The notes beneath the pieces were generated by a model. It searched no databases and was not told where the DNA came from. It saw nothing but the letters and a program-made list of their open reading frames with translations. DNA of 64,000 bases from Agaricus subrufescens (lineage: Eukaryota > Basidiomycota > Agaricomycetes > Agaricales > Agaricaceae), in NCBI GenBank assembly GCA_029945375.1, contig CM057058.1:2604001-2668000 (forward strand), in the 5' to 3' direction. Of this stretch, positions 25,952 through 39,541 are shown piece after piece (the first letter of the stretch is position 1; each line of letters starts with the position of its first letter). Made by a program: the position numbers and the translations under genes.

Positions 25952-27315
25952 ATGGCGAAACCCATTGCAACCTGTGTCCTCGGTACAGGCCTTTCCGGCC
26001 TAACATTCCACGTTCCCTTTGTCCTGGCACTCAAGGATCTCTTCTCTCTTCATTCTGTACTGGAAAGAAATCCCACCCAGGAGGGAGGGAACGTTCAACG
26101 CCGTTTCGGGAAAAGTGTCAAAATCCATAGAAGCTTTGAGGCTGTGATCGCAGATTCAGAGATAGAACTTATTATTGTTGGCACGCCCAGTGACACTCAC
26201 TATGACCTCGCAAAGGCTGCTCTTCTAGCCGGAAAACACGGTGGGACAACCGCACGCTGCAAATGTCATAAACTGACACTTTGTCCCCTTTCTGCTCCTT
26301 AGTACTGGTGGAAAAGCCTGTCACCCCGAGGGTTGACCAAGCTCGAGAACTTTATGACATCGCCAGATCGAAGAAGTTGATCCTTTATGCCTATCAAAAC
26401 CGACGATGGGATGCAGACTTTCTAGCCCTCAAGAAACTCCTATCGCTTCCGGAGACATCACCGCAGTCCATCGGATCAGTCCTTGAGTTCGAGTCCCAGT
26501 CAGTCACCCAACCTTCATAGCCCCATGACTCTATTAACATCGTCCCTAGTTATGATCGATACCGCACCCAATTGAAGGGAAGTTGGAAAGAAGAAGCAAG
26601 GCCTGCGACAGGCCTGACCTACGACCTAGGGTCGCATCTTATCGACCAGTGCCTTGCCCTATTCGGACGCCCTGATAAAATCACAGGCTTTGTCCAGAAC
26701 ATAAGAGGGGTCGGAAGCCCAGAGGTCGAAGACTGGGTAAACGCTTTGACAATCACTTCGCATGATTACCCGCTGACATGGATGCACGGCATTTCAGTTC
26801 ACTATTCACCTTCACTATCTCAAGGGCCCTGGCCGATCATATCCAATCACTGCCATCTTGAGGGCGCACATCCTTTCTGCTCAGTCCTCTCAGATACGAT
26901 ACATTGTCCGGGGAAGCCGGGGCACTTACATCAAATACGGTATCGATGTCCAGGAAGAGCAACTGAAAGTGATGCCGACGCCTGAGACTATCTTCGAAGC
27001 TGGTTTCGGGAAAGAGCCCGAGTCTTCGTGGGGAACAGTAGAGAACGTTCACGCCGACGGCGTCACGTTCAGCAAGGCAATGTGCGACAGTTTTATTTTT
27101 CTCGGTCTCTCGACAGCCGCTGATTGGTTGCCAGATGGCCGTCGGACGAGGCAGGCTGTTACGTCGAGCTGTTCAAAAATCTTGCGGCGGCCATAAGGGA
27201 GGGCGCGGCGCTATCTGTGCCCTGGAAGGATGCGCAGACGGTGATTGAGTTGGTTGAACTTGCTCGCCAGAGCTCGGCTGAGGGAAGGACGCTTACCGTC
27301 CCGCCGATCATGTGA
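25952..27315 (+). CDS. Gfo/Idh/MocA family NAD(P)-dependent oxidoreductase (1)
   Basis: The N-terminal Rossmann fold starts at residue 6 (ATCVLGTGLSGLTFHVPF); LIIVGTPSDTHYDLAKAALLAGKHV and LVEKPVT follow, with the EKP catalytic lysine. The C-terminal substrate domain contains YDRYR, a WKEE segment, LTYDLGSHLIDQCLALFG (conserved DLG.H..D motif) and ends with SSAEGRTLTVPPIM. Introns include 26241-26302 and one that joins VEDW to FTIHLHYL. Typical length for the family. Substrate cannot be told from sequence; most relatives act on sugars or polyols. Its divergent partner is the GH9 glucanase, and it ends only 58 bases before the next gene. Confidence 0.85.
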
Positions 27316-27373
27316 CTGATGCGATGGGCGTCCCTATGTGAAAGTTCCACGTACTTAGTCTTGCCTTTCGCCC

Positions 27374-29065
27374 ATGTCTCTCGTTCAGCTGCGTGTCGAG
27401 CTGCCTACATACGCTCGTTCGTTTACTGTTCAAGTCCTAGATACTTGCACTGTACGTGAAATCAAAGAAGAAATTTCTCGCACATGCCCAGGCCGGCCCC
27501 GTGTAGAAGGCCAGAAGCTCATCTGGAGGGGTCGCTTTCTGACTGATGATGAGAGCGTCGAGTCCATTTGGAAGGTGAGAGCACACCAGAACTATGAGAT
27601 CTCCTCCCGAATGAATGTCTCTTCCCCTACTATTGCCAGTCTCCTAATGAGCCCCGTGTTGTACACCTTTCCGTGCATCCTTCTGCTTGGGGAGCTGGAC
27701 CACCAACAACGTCAACACAATCGGCGTCACAATCTACCCCTGGCCCCGCTCCCACTCTGCCGCCATCTCAACCTATACCGACGACCGCCTATCCCAGCGC
27801 TCGGTCTGACATTGCAGCTGAACAGTTACCCTACGTTTTCGCTAGGCATGTGGAAGCTATTGCGGTAATTGTGGAGGGTCGGCCCAACCCCGCGGGTGTC
27901 CACGCTATGCCACGCCAACGGGAGGAAGCCATCAAAACCATGGAAGCTAATGGTTGGAGTTGGCCGTCTATCCTGGACGAGCCATACCCTGAGATCACAC
28001 CGGGTGGTGTGAAGTATGAACATATAGTCGTTGGGTAAGATATTCCGCATTTGTCCAATTTCACACTCAACTGTTTGCAGTGGTGCTCCTTACCTATCGC
28101 TACTTAATAATGGTGCTCAACCGACGCCGGCACAAGCTCACGCTCTACGAGTACTCAGCTATACGTTTTCAATTCTCTCGAAGGAATTCCACCCAGCATC
28201 TCAGACACAACCCTCGTATACCATCACGCCAACAAGCCTCAATAACCAGAACGTGCATAATATCCCGCATATTAATGATCTGCTGCAACAATTAGGTCTA
28301 CCGCCACCTATGCGCGACGCACCCAACATTAACGCGCTTGGGAACCAGGATCAACTTCGGCCTCCAAACGCGTTTCAAGACGTGCCCCTACGCCCCCTAC
28401 TCGCACCCCTTCTTATGCTTGTCCTTCGAACATCACTACTGCTCTATTTTGTTGCTCCCACGCGCAAACCGATCTTCGGACTACTTATTTTAGCATGGAT
28501 GCTATATGAGATCTGGCAGCCGATTCGTAACAATCTTTTCCGACACTTGCAACAAAATGAGCAGCGTGCCCAGCAGCAGGATGGTGGGCCTGCCCCGGTA
28601 GCTCCTGGACAAGCAGCAGGCCCTGCCGCTGTGCCTGGGGTTAACAACCGCCCACCAACGCAAAGAGGAGACCAGTCCAGAGCTTTGATGGAGACGTTGG
28701 GAAACATGAACGTTGAAGCAGAACAACGCATCTTGGCTGAGGCGACAGTAGAAGACCCGAGAGAACCTGGTTTAGGCCATAAGGCTGTTACGTTTTTCGG
28801 TCTATTGTTGACGACTCTACATCCAGCAATCTGGAACCAGAGGAGAGCGGCGCTACGGTCAAGAGAGGGAGCATTGAGAACCGAAGTGAATACCCGAAAT
28901 ACATTACATAGAACGGACCTGGAAGATGACGAGGCACGGAGGCTGGAGGAGAGGGCAGAGGAGTCACGGCGGCTTCTTCGAGAAACGCACGGGCGACGTC
29001 CTGCATGGATACAACAATACATTGCTCGGGTAGTAGACGCAGATTGGGTGGACGACGCGGACTAG
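27374..29065 (+). CDS. Ubiquitin-like domain membrane protein, HERP/Usa1-like
   Basis: The N-terminal ubiquitin-like fold covers about residues 1-75 (TVQVLDTCTVREIKEEI, GQKLIWRGRFLTDD; after the first intron PRVVHLSVHPSAW). A Pro/Ser/Thr linker and a conserved central region follow (LPYVFARHVEAIAVI, MEANGWSWPSILDEPYPE). Two closely spaced hydrophobic segments (PLLAPLLMLVLRTSLLLYFVA and IFGLLILAWMLYEIW) form a probable membrane hairpin. The C-terminus is Gln/Arg-rich and charged. A UbL domain plus membrane hairpin is the architecture of HERP and yeast Usa1, scaffolds of the Hrd1 ER-associated degradation ligase. That function is inferred from architecture only; other UbL membrane proteins are possible. 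Confidence 0.6.
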
Positions 29066-29150
29066 ATTAGTCACGTGGCTCTAGTATTGTACTAGACTTC
29101 CTTATTTGATTCAATGACCTTGTACCTATACTTTCATCTTTTCCTCCTCA

Positions 29151-30550
29151 ATGTCCACTTTCGATTCTCTGATTGCAGACCTGACTCGTGACGTGCAGCG
29201 CGCTCAGCCCAAGGACGCCCTGCAGTTCTGTGCCAACTGGTTCCAGTCCCGATTAGAGGAGCAGAGGGCGAGAACTCGAGATATCCTCTCCCAGCGATCC
29301 AACCATCTTAATGTTTCGCAAGAACTCCACACTGACACTCAACCAAGCGGCAGAAGGAGCACTTCACCCTTTCCACCGCCAGTACCAACACCAACTGCAA
29401 TCCATCGGTCATCCATGAGGGCTAGCATCGCTAACAGTCCGTTTGGAGCTCTGAATGTACCAGGAAACGCTTTACTACAAACCGATGCTCCTAATCCAAC
29501 CTTTAGACTTGGACCACAAGAACAACCACCCACGTCACCTCTTTCATCGACTCTTTCTCCGTTCAATCGCTTTGATAGCATTACTCCAACGGAGTTTGAT
29601 CCCAATGACTTTTTACACCCTCCTAATTCTGCTATCTTCCAACGCCGCACTTCTGTTTGTGCAGAATCCATCGATGTTGATGCATATCCTGATGCATCTC
29701 CGCCTCACTTTCCAAAAACACCGGAACAGGTGGGAAAAATCAGAGAAATCGTTAGAAAACTCTTCATCTTTCGTGGTCTCGCCGAAGATCAAGAAAAGGC
29801 GGTGCTTGACGCAATGCAAGAACGGTTCATTAAAAAGGGCGAAATACTCATCAAGCAAGGGGACGTCGGTGATGCCTTCTATGTCATCCAGTCAGGGAAG
29901 CTTCATGTGTTCATCAAAGACGACAAGCCTCTCACAGGCAGCGTTCATCCGGTGTTGGGTAGGAAAGTCGCAGAATGTCCAGCTGGAAGTTCTGTGGGCG
30001 AGCTTGCTTTACTTTATGGGCACCCTCGCGCTGCAAGCGTCCTCGCGATGGAGGATTCTCACCTCTGGTCCCTCGATCGTATGACATTTCGCACCATTGT
30101 GTTGAAGCTGGCTCACAGACGCCGGATGATGTACGAGGGATTCTTGAGCGGTGTCGAATTGTTATCCTCCCTTGATGCCCAGCAGCGCAGCAAGATTGCA
30201 GATGCTCTGAATAGGGAGATTTATAAGGCTGGGACGACCGTAGTAGTGGAGGGGGACCCTGGGCAGGACAAATTCTTTTTGATTGAGGATGGAGAGGCCA
30301 TCGTAACCCAACAGGGCAAGGAGATCAACCGCCTCAAGAAGGGAGACTACTTTGGAGGTGAGAATATCCGACCTCCCAATATCATTATATCTAAATAAAA
30401 TTCCCAGAACTCTCCTTGCTCCATGAAAAGCCGCGTGCCGCATCCGTGGTGGCAAAAAACAAATTGGTAGTAGCAGCACTAGATGCGGCCGCGTTCCGGC
30501 GCCTACTCGGGCCTTTGAAAGACCTCATGGAAGAAAAATATCGCCATTAA
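29151..30550 (+). CDS. BCY1: cAMP-dependent protein kinase regulatory subunit (449 aa)
   Basis: Two exons (29151-30357 and 30408-30550) sum to 450 codons. The N-terminal RIIa-type dimerisation segment (DSLIADLTRDVQRAQPKDAL..CANWF) is followed by a Ser/Pro-rich linker and the inhibitor site RRTSV near residue 170, with a phosphorylatable Ser. Two tandem cyclic nucleotide-binding domains follow. The first phosphate-binding cassette is GELALLYGHPRAASV; the second is split by the intron and reads GELSLLHEKPRAASV. Both retain the Glu and Arg that contact cAMP. In the absence of cAMP it holds the catalytic subunits inactive. Typical fungal length. Confidence 0.95.
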
Positions 30551-31043
30551 TTAGGTATGGCTGTGGGGCATGTATAATACATACAGAATCGTCATAGCTG
30601 TCCAATTGATATCTCACAGTCGATCGAGATCAGCTCGGTCATTTGTCGATCAATAAACAAACTCCGGAGACCGGATCACCTCTCGCATACCACAAACATG
30701 CGCTACGGCCCCCTATTATCTACATCTGAAATATGTAACAGCTCTTCGTCTTCTGCGCCGTCAATTGTCATGAAAATGTATGTACATTGTCATCAGATAA
30801 AGTAAGTTATTGAAGGCTTGGCCAGCGGCAAGCCCATGTCATCATCTATCGGCGTCGTGATAGCAACATAAGCTGTGTATGGATGGTGGGGTTCCTGTGG
30901 TGTGCGCGTGGAGTGGGAACAGCATCCTGGTGATTTCTCTTCCAACACTCACTGGCCCGGCGCCCCCATTTAAGTATCTGCTTTATTCTGCTTTTTCTTC
31001 TCAACGGTTTGCCCCTTCGCTCCTTTTGTTACTTGGTACCGTT
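30551..31043. other. Intergenic region, no gene seen
   Basis: 493 bases between the PKA regulatory subunit and the Ser/Thr-rich membrane protein gene, both on +. Short open frames are not supported by composition or homology. The last 80 bases are pyrimidine-rich, as is common upstream of fungal start codons. Confidence 0.6.
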
Positions 31044-32095
31044 ATGGCTGTCTATGTTAGACGACAGCTCGTTCCCGGTGAGTACTGAACCCTATATACC
31101 ACAGTTTCTCTGGTCTTAACGTGCTCCTAGACCTGTTGAGCAACATCTTGTGAGTTCCAACTTGATCACAGAAAATACTGGATTTAAAGTATTTCTTCAG
31201 ACCTAAGCCCGATCCTACTTCTACATCCACTACTACTACCCCACAACCAGCACCGTAGGTCCCAATCACATCAAGCCTGAACATTAGCTTACCATCTTAG
31301 ACCGACTAAATCAGCTGCGCTGACCACTACTAGCTCGACCTCGGATCTTACTTCGTAAGTGGCATGTTTTCTGCCCTAGGAACCTGGTCATTAATGTAGT
31401 GCATCGACCATAGGACCAGCGACCTTCCAACGTCGACCTCTTCCGCATCTGATGTAACGTCTACTTCCACTTCATCCACCGAAACCTCGTCAACCGTTGT
31501 CACCTCTACTTCCCCTACCTTGCCGACGTCGACCGAAGTTCCCAATACCTCAGCTGTTCCGGCCATTCCTGATGATCTCACCACCGAGTTTGTTACCTCA
31601 ACTCAAACGCCCGATTCCGCGACGGCCGGCTCTAGCCCTACCGCCAGCGTTCAATCAGCGCCCGCTAACAACTCAAGTAGTTTTTTACAAAACAAAGCCC
31701 TGACAAGTGTTGTCTTTTCTATCGTCGGTGTTGTGGTCCTCATCATCATTACCACCATCGTTGTCTTGGCACTGAGGCGAAGCAGGAGGAAGCGTTTGCT
31801 TAATGAGGCCGTTTCATTTGATCCCAGCAGTTTGGGTGGAGTCTCCAACTCGGACCCTGGAGAGAAACGAAGGTTCAGTCTTCTCAGCTCTAATAGTGGA
31901 CATGGCGGTGTGGCCAACGGCGGTAATTATGGAGGCGGTGGTAATTATGGAGGTGGATATGCTTCCTCAGCGACAGCCGGCCCTGCATACCCTCGTCATG
32001 ATCTATATCACGTTGCCCCTTTTGAAAGCCAGTATAACATGAATGGCCGTCAAGAACAGTGGTACGCCGGCAATGGAGCTTATGCAGGCCGTTAG
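31044..32095 (+). CDS. Ser/Thr-rich single-pass membrane protein (280 aa)
   Basis: Unknown family. Five exons (31044-31077, 31131-31149, 31201-31254, 31301-31354, 31414-32095) sum to 281 codons with matching phases. The N-terminus is short (MAVYVRRQLVPDLLSNIL) with no clear signal peptide. About 120 residues very rich in Ser, Thr and Pro follow, a likely O-glycosylated stalk. One transmembrane helix (TSVVFSIVGVVVLIIITTIV) is followed by a basic stop-transfer (RRSRRKRLL) and a cytoplasmic tail containing GGNYGGGGNYGGGY and tyrosine-rich ends. The topology resembles fungal cell-wall stress sensors such as Mid2, but without their Cys-rich heads. Exons 3 and 4 are both 54 nt and could be skipped without frame change. 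Confidence 0.7.
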
Positions 32096-32330
32096 CTCTT
32101 CGCTTTGTTCAGGTATAGTCCATCCTTTACTGCTTAAAGTGGACTAGTGCTGATCCTTGAATACAGATTTAAATGTTTGTGCTCCCGTATATACCTCACG
32201 CTCTTTCCGCTGTCGTTCTTTGTTTTAATCGAATCCAGTTGCACTGGCGCCAGTCACTCCTGGAGAGTGTGTTTGTACAATTTCGTGCTTACTAGTGCTA
32301 GAATAGGAAACGAGCCTTACAATTAGGGAG

Positions 32331-34676
32331 TTACTTTTCTTTATCCACCTCAAGCTCAGGTGGTGGTGATGATGATGATTGCAGTTCCTGCCTATGGCGA
32401 TGTTCCCGCCGCTCCAGATAATAAACTAAGTATGTCACTGCAAGAGTGGCGACACTGATACACAGCATGGCGATCATGCCCTTTGCGAATTTTGGTGCGT
32501 CAGTTGCTGGATAAAAGACAATGGACCACCACGCATTGATCACATTATTCCACATACTGCACAAAGTTCATCGTTAGCGTTTGATCGAGTGTTTCACGTT
32601 CCAAAAATAATTTGTGAAGGACGGAGGTGGTGATAAGAAATGGCGTAGATGGGGCAATACTTACTTCATAGATGCCAAGACAACGCTCCTTTCTTGGTCA
32701 TCGTCAGCACATATCTCATTGGCCCATCTAAACATAATTGAATTTTAAGCGGGATACTTTGAAAGAGGATGGATGGAACGAACGCGAAGGTGGTAGCCTG
32801 CCCTGCATAGGAAATCCCTGCAATATCTAAGAAAAATCAGGCAAAGTTTTCGCAGTTGATTTATGGGTATTCACAATACGCAAAGAACTTAAGGCCTATT
32901 GGGCTACTCCAGACCAAGATGCATATAGACGAGATAATGCATGCAACTGACATACATATCAGGACAGGCCAACGGACGCGAGTATAGTCTGTCCAGGTTG
33001 CGCACACTAAAGTGGCCGCAATTGCAACGGCGGTAGCTCCGGAAGGATAGAAATCTACAAACAAGGAACATCAGTAGAAGCAGATAAGTTGACAGACTAG
33101 ACTGGCCTATTTGTTCAACGGTAAATCCACCGATAGCTTTGAGCCATTGACCCATCAGATTATTGGAACCAAAACTTTCAGTCTCCCCGGAGATGGCGAA
33201 CTAGGGACGCATCCATCTGTATTGTTCTAAACAGTAAGGGGACTTCGAGCTTACCAGTAAACTGCAGGCATACCATCTCCATCGAGTGAGAATTCTGCGA
33301 GTCAAGTTCCAGCTCAAAGGTGGTCTGTCCACCTGTATTTCTCCTTGTAGTCTGGTGTAGGCTAGATCACGCTCCTGCACGAAATTTCATAAGGAATTCT
33401 GTTTCTTTACAGGGAGACAATATATCGAACCTCACCTCTTGTGTCAGGTAGAAAGCTTTTGTCGTTCGCGGAAAGTCAGGGAAAATCAAAAATCCGTACA
33501 GTGCGATGGGTAATGTGATTATTCCATCTATTATAAACCTAGATCCCAGCTCAAGAATCAGCTGCCCAAAGACAAACGGGAACTTACAGCCAACGCCAGC
33601 CGCTAAGATTTGATACTCCATTGAGATGCCTACGGAAGGCTACATGACCTATGATCCCCAAAAGTAGTGAAGTCAAAGTACGTACTTGTATACAGCGGCT
33701 TGCAAAATGCCGGAAAACCTACACAAGAATGATGAGTAAACTCTCGAACGGACCCATATAATTGGACACTCACAGGGTTCCTACAAGTCCGGAACTTGTG
33801 AATATACCCGAACGTTTTCCAAGTTCGGCCGATTTATACCATCTGCATAATTGACTCAGACAAATGTCTCCTAGAGCGGAGAGCGGAAGCTTACGAGCCG
33901 AGAATGTAGTGCACCCCAACAAACGTCGACGATTCAGCGAGCCCTTGAAAAAATCGAATTGCATAGATCTGTTAATCAATTCGGACGCAAAAAATTGAAA
34001 TTAATTCATTGAAGAAAGTCGGCAAAGTACCTGTTTAACATTGTGTACCGCACTGGTGCTGTATGGAGATAAGTGGGTGATAGGGTATCTGAATCATCTC
34101 TGACTCACCAGAAGGTCAAAATTGCCCAGATAATCTGCATTGAAGGCAGCCATATGCGGGGTGACGCGATTGGCAACATAATATTATCTGGGGTTTGGCA
34201 TAATTCGATTGGTCATGTATGACATAGCAATGATAACATTGGTAACTCACTGGGAATCATTCCAACGATATATCCACAAGTGAAAATTGTGTTTATGTTC
34301 TGTGACAGACGGAAGTCAGTACCACCATAAGTAGAGTTCAGCTTATGGCCTACATTAATTTCTTTTCCAAACATGTGAAGATCTTCTTTCATTCCTGATA
34401 CGAAGGCATTATTGATGTTCGATCTATCCAAATCTATGGCACTGGAGTTGGCGCTTGGCTGTGTGAATCAGAATTTCCTTACAGTTCGTGAAGTACTAAA
34501 GACGACGGTATGACATCAGAAGGGTCTCGGTGTCTGTTTGTTGTGCCTACCATCATACAACAATAAGACAAGATGAACCAGTCGATCTTGAGCAAAAGTC
34601 GGGACTCTTGTCGGGTCGCAGGGGGCTGTCCGAGTAGAACATGTTTGATGAGACCCGGCCGCACCATTGGTTGCAA
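32331..34676 (-). CDS. MFS transporter of the Liz1/Fen2/Vht1 (pantothenate/biotin) type
   Basis: Plasma-membrane proton symporter by family. Highly fragmented by introns; spliced exons give PPATRQESRLLLKIDWFILSYCC, YLDRSNINNAFVSGMKEDL and INTIFTCGYIVGMIP, closely matching the N-terminal pattern of the pantothenate (Liz1/Fen2) and biotin (Vht1) permeases of the anion:cation symporter family. Later exons supply further hydrophobic helices, and the C-terminus is a hydrophilic tail with RREHRHRQELQSS ending EVDKEK at 32331. The stretch VGHKLNSTYGG.. seen when reading through 34300-34355 is an intron (GTAGGC...TCACAG). ATG 34676 is preferred; no better start is visible. Substrate cannot be assigned from the sequence alone. 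Confidence 0.75.
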
Positions 34677-35568
34677 TGATCAAGAGAGGGTCAGTGACGT
34701 TTCGTGGACAGGTGGAATACCGTGGGACGTGGGACTGGTACGGCATAGTCATCAGGCGGGCAAACATTCACTGCATCAATTGACGGCGGAGTGATAGATA
34801 TCATTGGAATCCTGGGAAACATGTACGTATGCAGTCCGGCAGTGCAACATCGACGACCCCCATAAGTCTTTTGTCGAACTATATCCGGTCCCGATCGAAC
34901 TGTTGATTACACTCCCACCCGATGACTCGACCAACACCCCAGACCTCACAACCCATGGTCATCGGATGGGAGGTGCGCACAAATGGCTCCTGTTTCACTC
35001 GTGGATCTTTCATGGAAAAGGGGGCCAAAGAGGGGCTTGGGTGCTTGCTGACGAATTGCCACGATCAATTTTGGTGATGTCTCATGGAAAAAATAATCGA
35101 AAAGTTCGCGAAGGCTTTCGAATTGGTTTTTGACCAGTCTATGTTGGGAAGGTGCATGTGGTTCATGTAGTACCCCGACAAACGGATGTGACCGCCGACC
35201 GGACGAAACAAAGCTATCTATTTATAGAGAAAACAAACAGGATCGCTCTGGGATCGCTGGGCTGAGCTCGGGCCAGAGTATGTTTGGCGTCAACAAGAAC
35301 TTGGGCTGGGAACGCGCCCACACAAACTTGCTCCGGTGCTCGAGGAGGGAGCAAAAGCAAGGCCGGAGCTTTGTCAGATTGCTTGACTCAACGGGGCAGA
35401 CCTACTCACCGATCTTAATAATAAAAACCCAAGGTTTGCCGCAATTTATTCCATTCCGTGCCGCGCCATCACGAATACCTTCCACGCCAAATTCTTCTGA
35501 CGGAACTTTTGCTTATATTATATGACTTTTGCTAGTCCCTGTGTCTTTTCGCCCGGGTTTCCGCCAGG
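34677..35568. other. Divergent promoter region, no gene seen
   Basis: 892 bases between the MFS transporter (-) and YTP1 (+) start codons, the largest gap in the window. Open frames here lack homology and introns and look like chance. A short AT-rich stretch (about 35410-35432) and a TATATTATATG-like run just before YTP1 (35513-35523) are the only compositional features I noticed. Confidence 0.55.
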
Positions 35569-37832
35569 ATGTTTCTTAAAAAATTCCTCCTCCTCCTTGC
35601 CCTCCCTGTCCTCCACTACTCCCCCGCATCATCCCAGGCAATCGACCTCAGAGGCTCAGATAGCATCTCTCAAAACCTTCCTAGGGATGGATCCCACTTC
35701 CACCACTCACATGCGCAACCCGTTCTTGAACTCAACGAAACAGAGGTCCTCGAGCACCACTCTCCGACGCCCCCTTCTTATTATACTATAGATTGGGAGG
35801 AGCCAGAGCACGCAGCGGAGAGACATCCGGGCCTAATTATGTCCCATGCACTTTTCATGGGCCTCGCATTCTTCGTCGCACTTCCCTTAGGTGAGAGTTT
35901 TGGCCTCTTATCTTGATGTGGTCTTCACGTCAATCCGTCACAGCCATTGTGCTGCGCTCGACAGCCCATGCAGCGCGTGGAATCGCGCTCGTGTTCTTTT
36001 ACGGTCTTTCAGCTCTTGGTTGTGCTGCCAGTGGTTTATATACTAAGCTCACGCCGAACATGTTCGTGCTCAGTATGTGATCTCAGCCACGTGAAACTGA
36101 CATCATCTTTCCGTACAGGTACCAAGGTTAGCTGTTGATCCAATGTCGCTTCTGCAGATGTTGATCCCCAACCTTGAAGGATCTGTCCACGGAAAACAAG
36201 GGTATTTCATACTACTGTTGACCACACTACTATCGGCGGTCGATATCTTGGCCTGCATTCACCGACTTGTCTCTTTTGTTCGCGGTAACGACTCAAAATC
36301 AATCGTGAAGTTCTGGGGGAGCGTCATTCTAAATAAAGACCTCGATCGCTCAGGGAACGGTCCTGAATACACTGGTTTAATCGTGGAAGAACCAGAAGAA
36401 TTTGGGTTAAACAAGATGTCTCGAGGATCTTCTGACGAAGCGGATCTACAGGAGACAGCCCAATGGGCAAACACTGTTCATCGCCACAGCCGGAAGTTTT
36501 CCATGGTTTCCGATGGGACGTTTTTCGGTTCGAGATCGCCATCCCACTCTGAGACAACTCTACAAGATGCGAAGCATCGGCTTAACACAAAAGTTCAGAG
36601 TCTAACCTTGCGTATTGGCAATGTTGTCTTTACTGTTCTAGAACGCTCTCTTGTTGCGGCAGGCTTCGGCCAGTTGCTAACAGGCATAGTCGTCTACACG
36701 GGTACGATCACTCTGAGAATGGACTCTGTTCCTCGTTCTAACCCCATTTCTTAAAATGTTTCTCAGGCGGTTGCCGGGAATATTATCTGAACGGTTGTTT
36801 AGCTCATCTTATCAGTGAGTCCTGACAATTTCATACTCTCACAGTATTTTGAGCTTGATATCAGAGGGCGGCATTTTTTGGTGTTATGGACTGCTTACTT
36901 TTGCCCGCTTTCTCGGATCTTTTGCTGAATATGGATGGGCATGGAACCAGGCACTCAGGGGTGACCCTTACTCCGCCGAATTTGTGGAATCCTTCATCAT
37001 CTTCCTTTATGGTATCACCAATACTTGGATGGAACGGTTCGGTGCGAATCCGGGTGACCCATATACGACAAAAGAGATCCAGCATATCGGCATTGCGGTA
37101 AGGAGCACTATTATGGGTAACGTAAAAGATTACTTATAATGTTCAGGTAATGTTCTGGTTTGCTGGATTGCTCGGGATGGCGATCGAATCCAAACGTGTT
37201 CGCAAGTGGTTGGCAGCGTCAATATTCAGCCCCGCCGACAACTCCCACTACCTAGAAGAAACGATTACAGAACCCTCTAGTTATAAAGCCAGTTTCAATC
37301 CGTTCCCCGCCCTTGTGATTGGAGTCACAGGTTCAGCTATGGCTGCACATCTTCAAACTTACCTGTTCCAGGTAAGCCGCTTTTCGTCCTTGAGGACCTG
37401 GCATGCCCGAACGCTTATTATCTATAGGTTCAAATTCATGCTCTCTGGGGCAACCTTCTAGTTGCCTTTGCTGTCTTGAGATGTTTCACTTACTTCTTCC
37501 TTTGGTTGAGCCCTCCTCAATCGGTTCTTCCATCACGACCTCCTACCGAGGCTATCGGCAGTTTCTTCCTCACGTGCGGTGGTTTGGTTTTCATGTTCTC
37601 CACAGAGGAAGTCACATTCGCCGCGATGCGCCGCGGTAGGGATGGTGAGTTTGCTCCTTAATCGTTTTGGTCAAACGTAGTGTTGATTATACATTTAGAT
37701 GTTATGATGTTCCTAAATGTTGCGGTTGCTATCACTTGTCTAGCTTTTTGTTGGACCCTCCTTATTGTCGGATTCAAGGGATGGATGAAATCCAGACGAC
37801 ACAATGGAGTGACCTATAGAACCGCAGAGTGA
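35569..37832 (+). CDS. YTP1: Ytp1-domain multipass membrane protein
   Basis: Signal peptide/first helix MFLKKFLLLLALPVLHYSPASS, then a His-rich lumenal segment, then a DUF2427-type helix pair (HALFMGLAFFVALPLG and IALVFFYGLSALGCAASG). A cytoplasmic loop rich in Ser/Glu follows, and then the Ytp1 domain: LERSLVAAGFGQLLTG, GGIFWCYGLLTFARFLGSF, the conserved WAWN, EFVESFIIFLYGITNTWMER, then four more helices and a short basic C-terminus. Introns at about 50 nt spacing separate the helices. Ytp1 family proteins are fungal membrane proteins of unknown biochemical role, distantly like mitochondrial electron carriers. Stop at 37830-37832. Confidence 0.85.
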
Positions 37833-38026
37833 CACTTGCATCGGCATTCTTACTATTTATTCTTGGTTTAGACGTTTCGACCAGCATGGTTTTGGTTTTA
37901 GTGCATTATTATTATTTAATCTCTTATACTAACCAACCATTTGTATTTTCACGATTTGGGATGTCTTTTTGTTCAGGCGTGTCATAGTAATCGGCACTAT
38001 GTTGTAACCTTTTTTATTTTCTTCGT

Positions 38027-39402
<1,376 letters not shown>

Positions 39403-39541
39403 GGTTATAATTAGACCAAACAAGGGAGGCGCTGATCAACCACTCCTACCATCTCGAGGGATCCACAATGATATTTATTGCCAACTAAAAGACAGTCCAG
39501 TAAAGAAACAAAAAGTGGGATAAGTATGAGAGGCGCCGATA

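Noticed and set aside
26480..26500. tRNA B-box-like word AGTTCGAGTCC
   Set aside because: It lies in a coding exon of the first oxidoreductase (LEFESQ) with no A box or cloverleaf around it.
28444..29022. Antisense 192-residue frame in the UbL gene
   Set aside because: Compositional shadow; the + strand protein has coherent domains and splice sites.
35130..35525. 131-residue frame between the MFS transporter and YTP1
   Set aside because: No homology pattern, no introns in an intron-rich genome, and a composition unlike neighbouring proteins.
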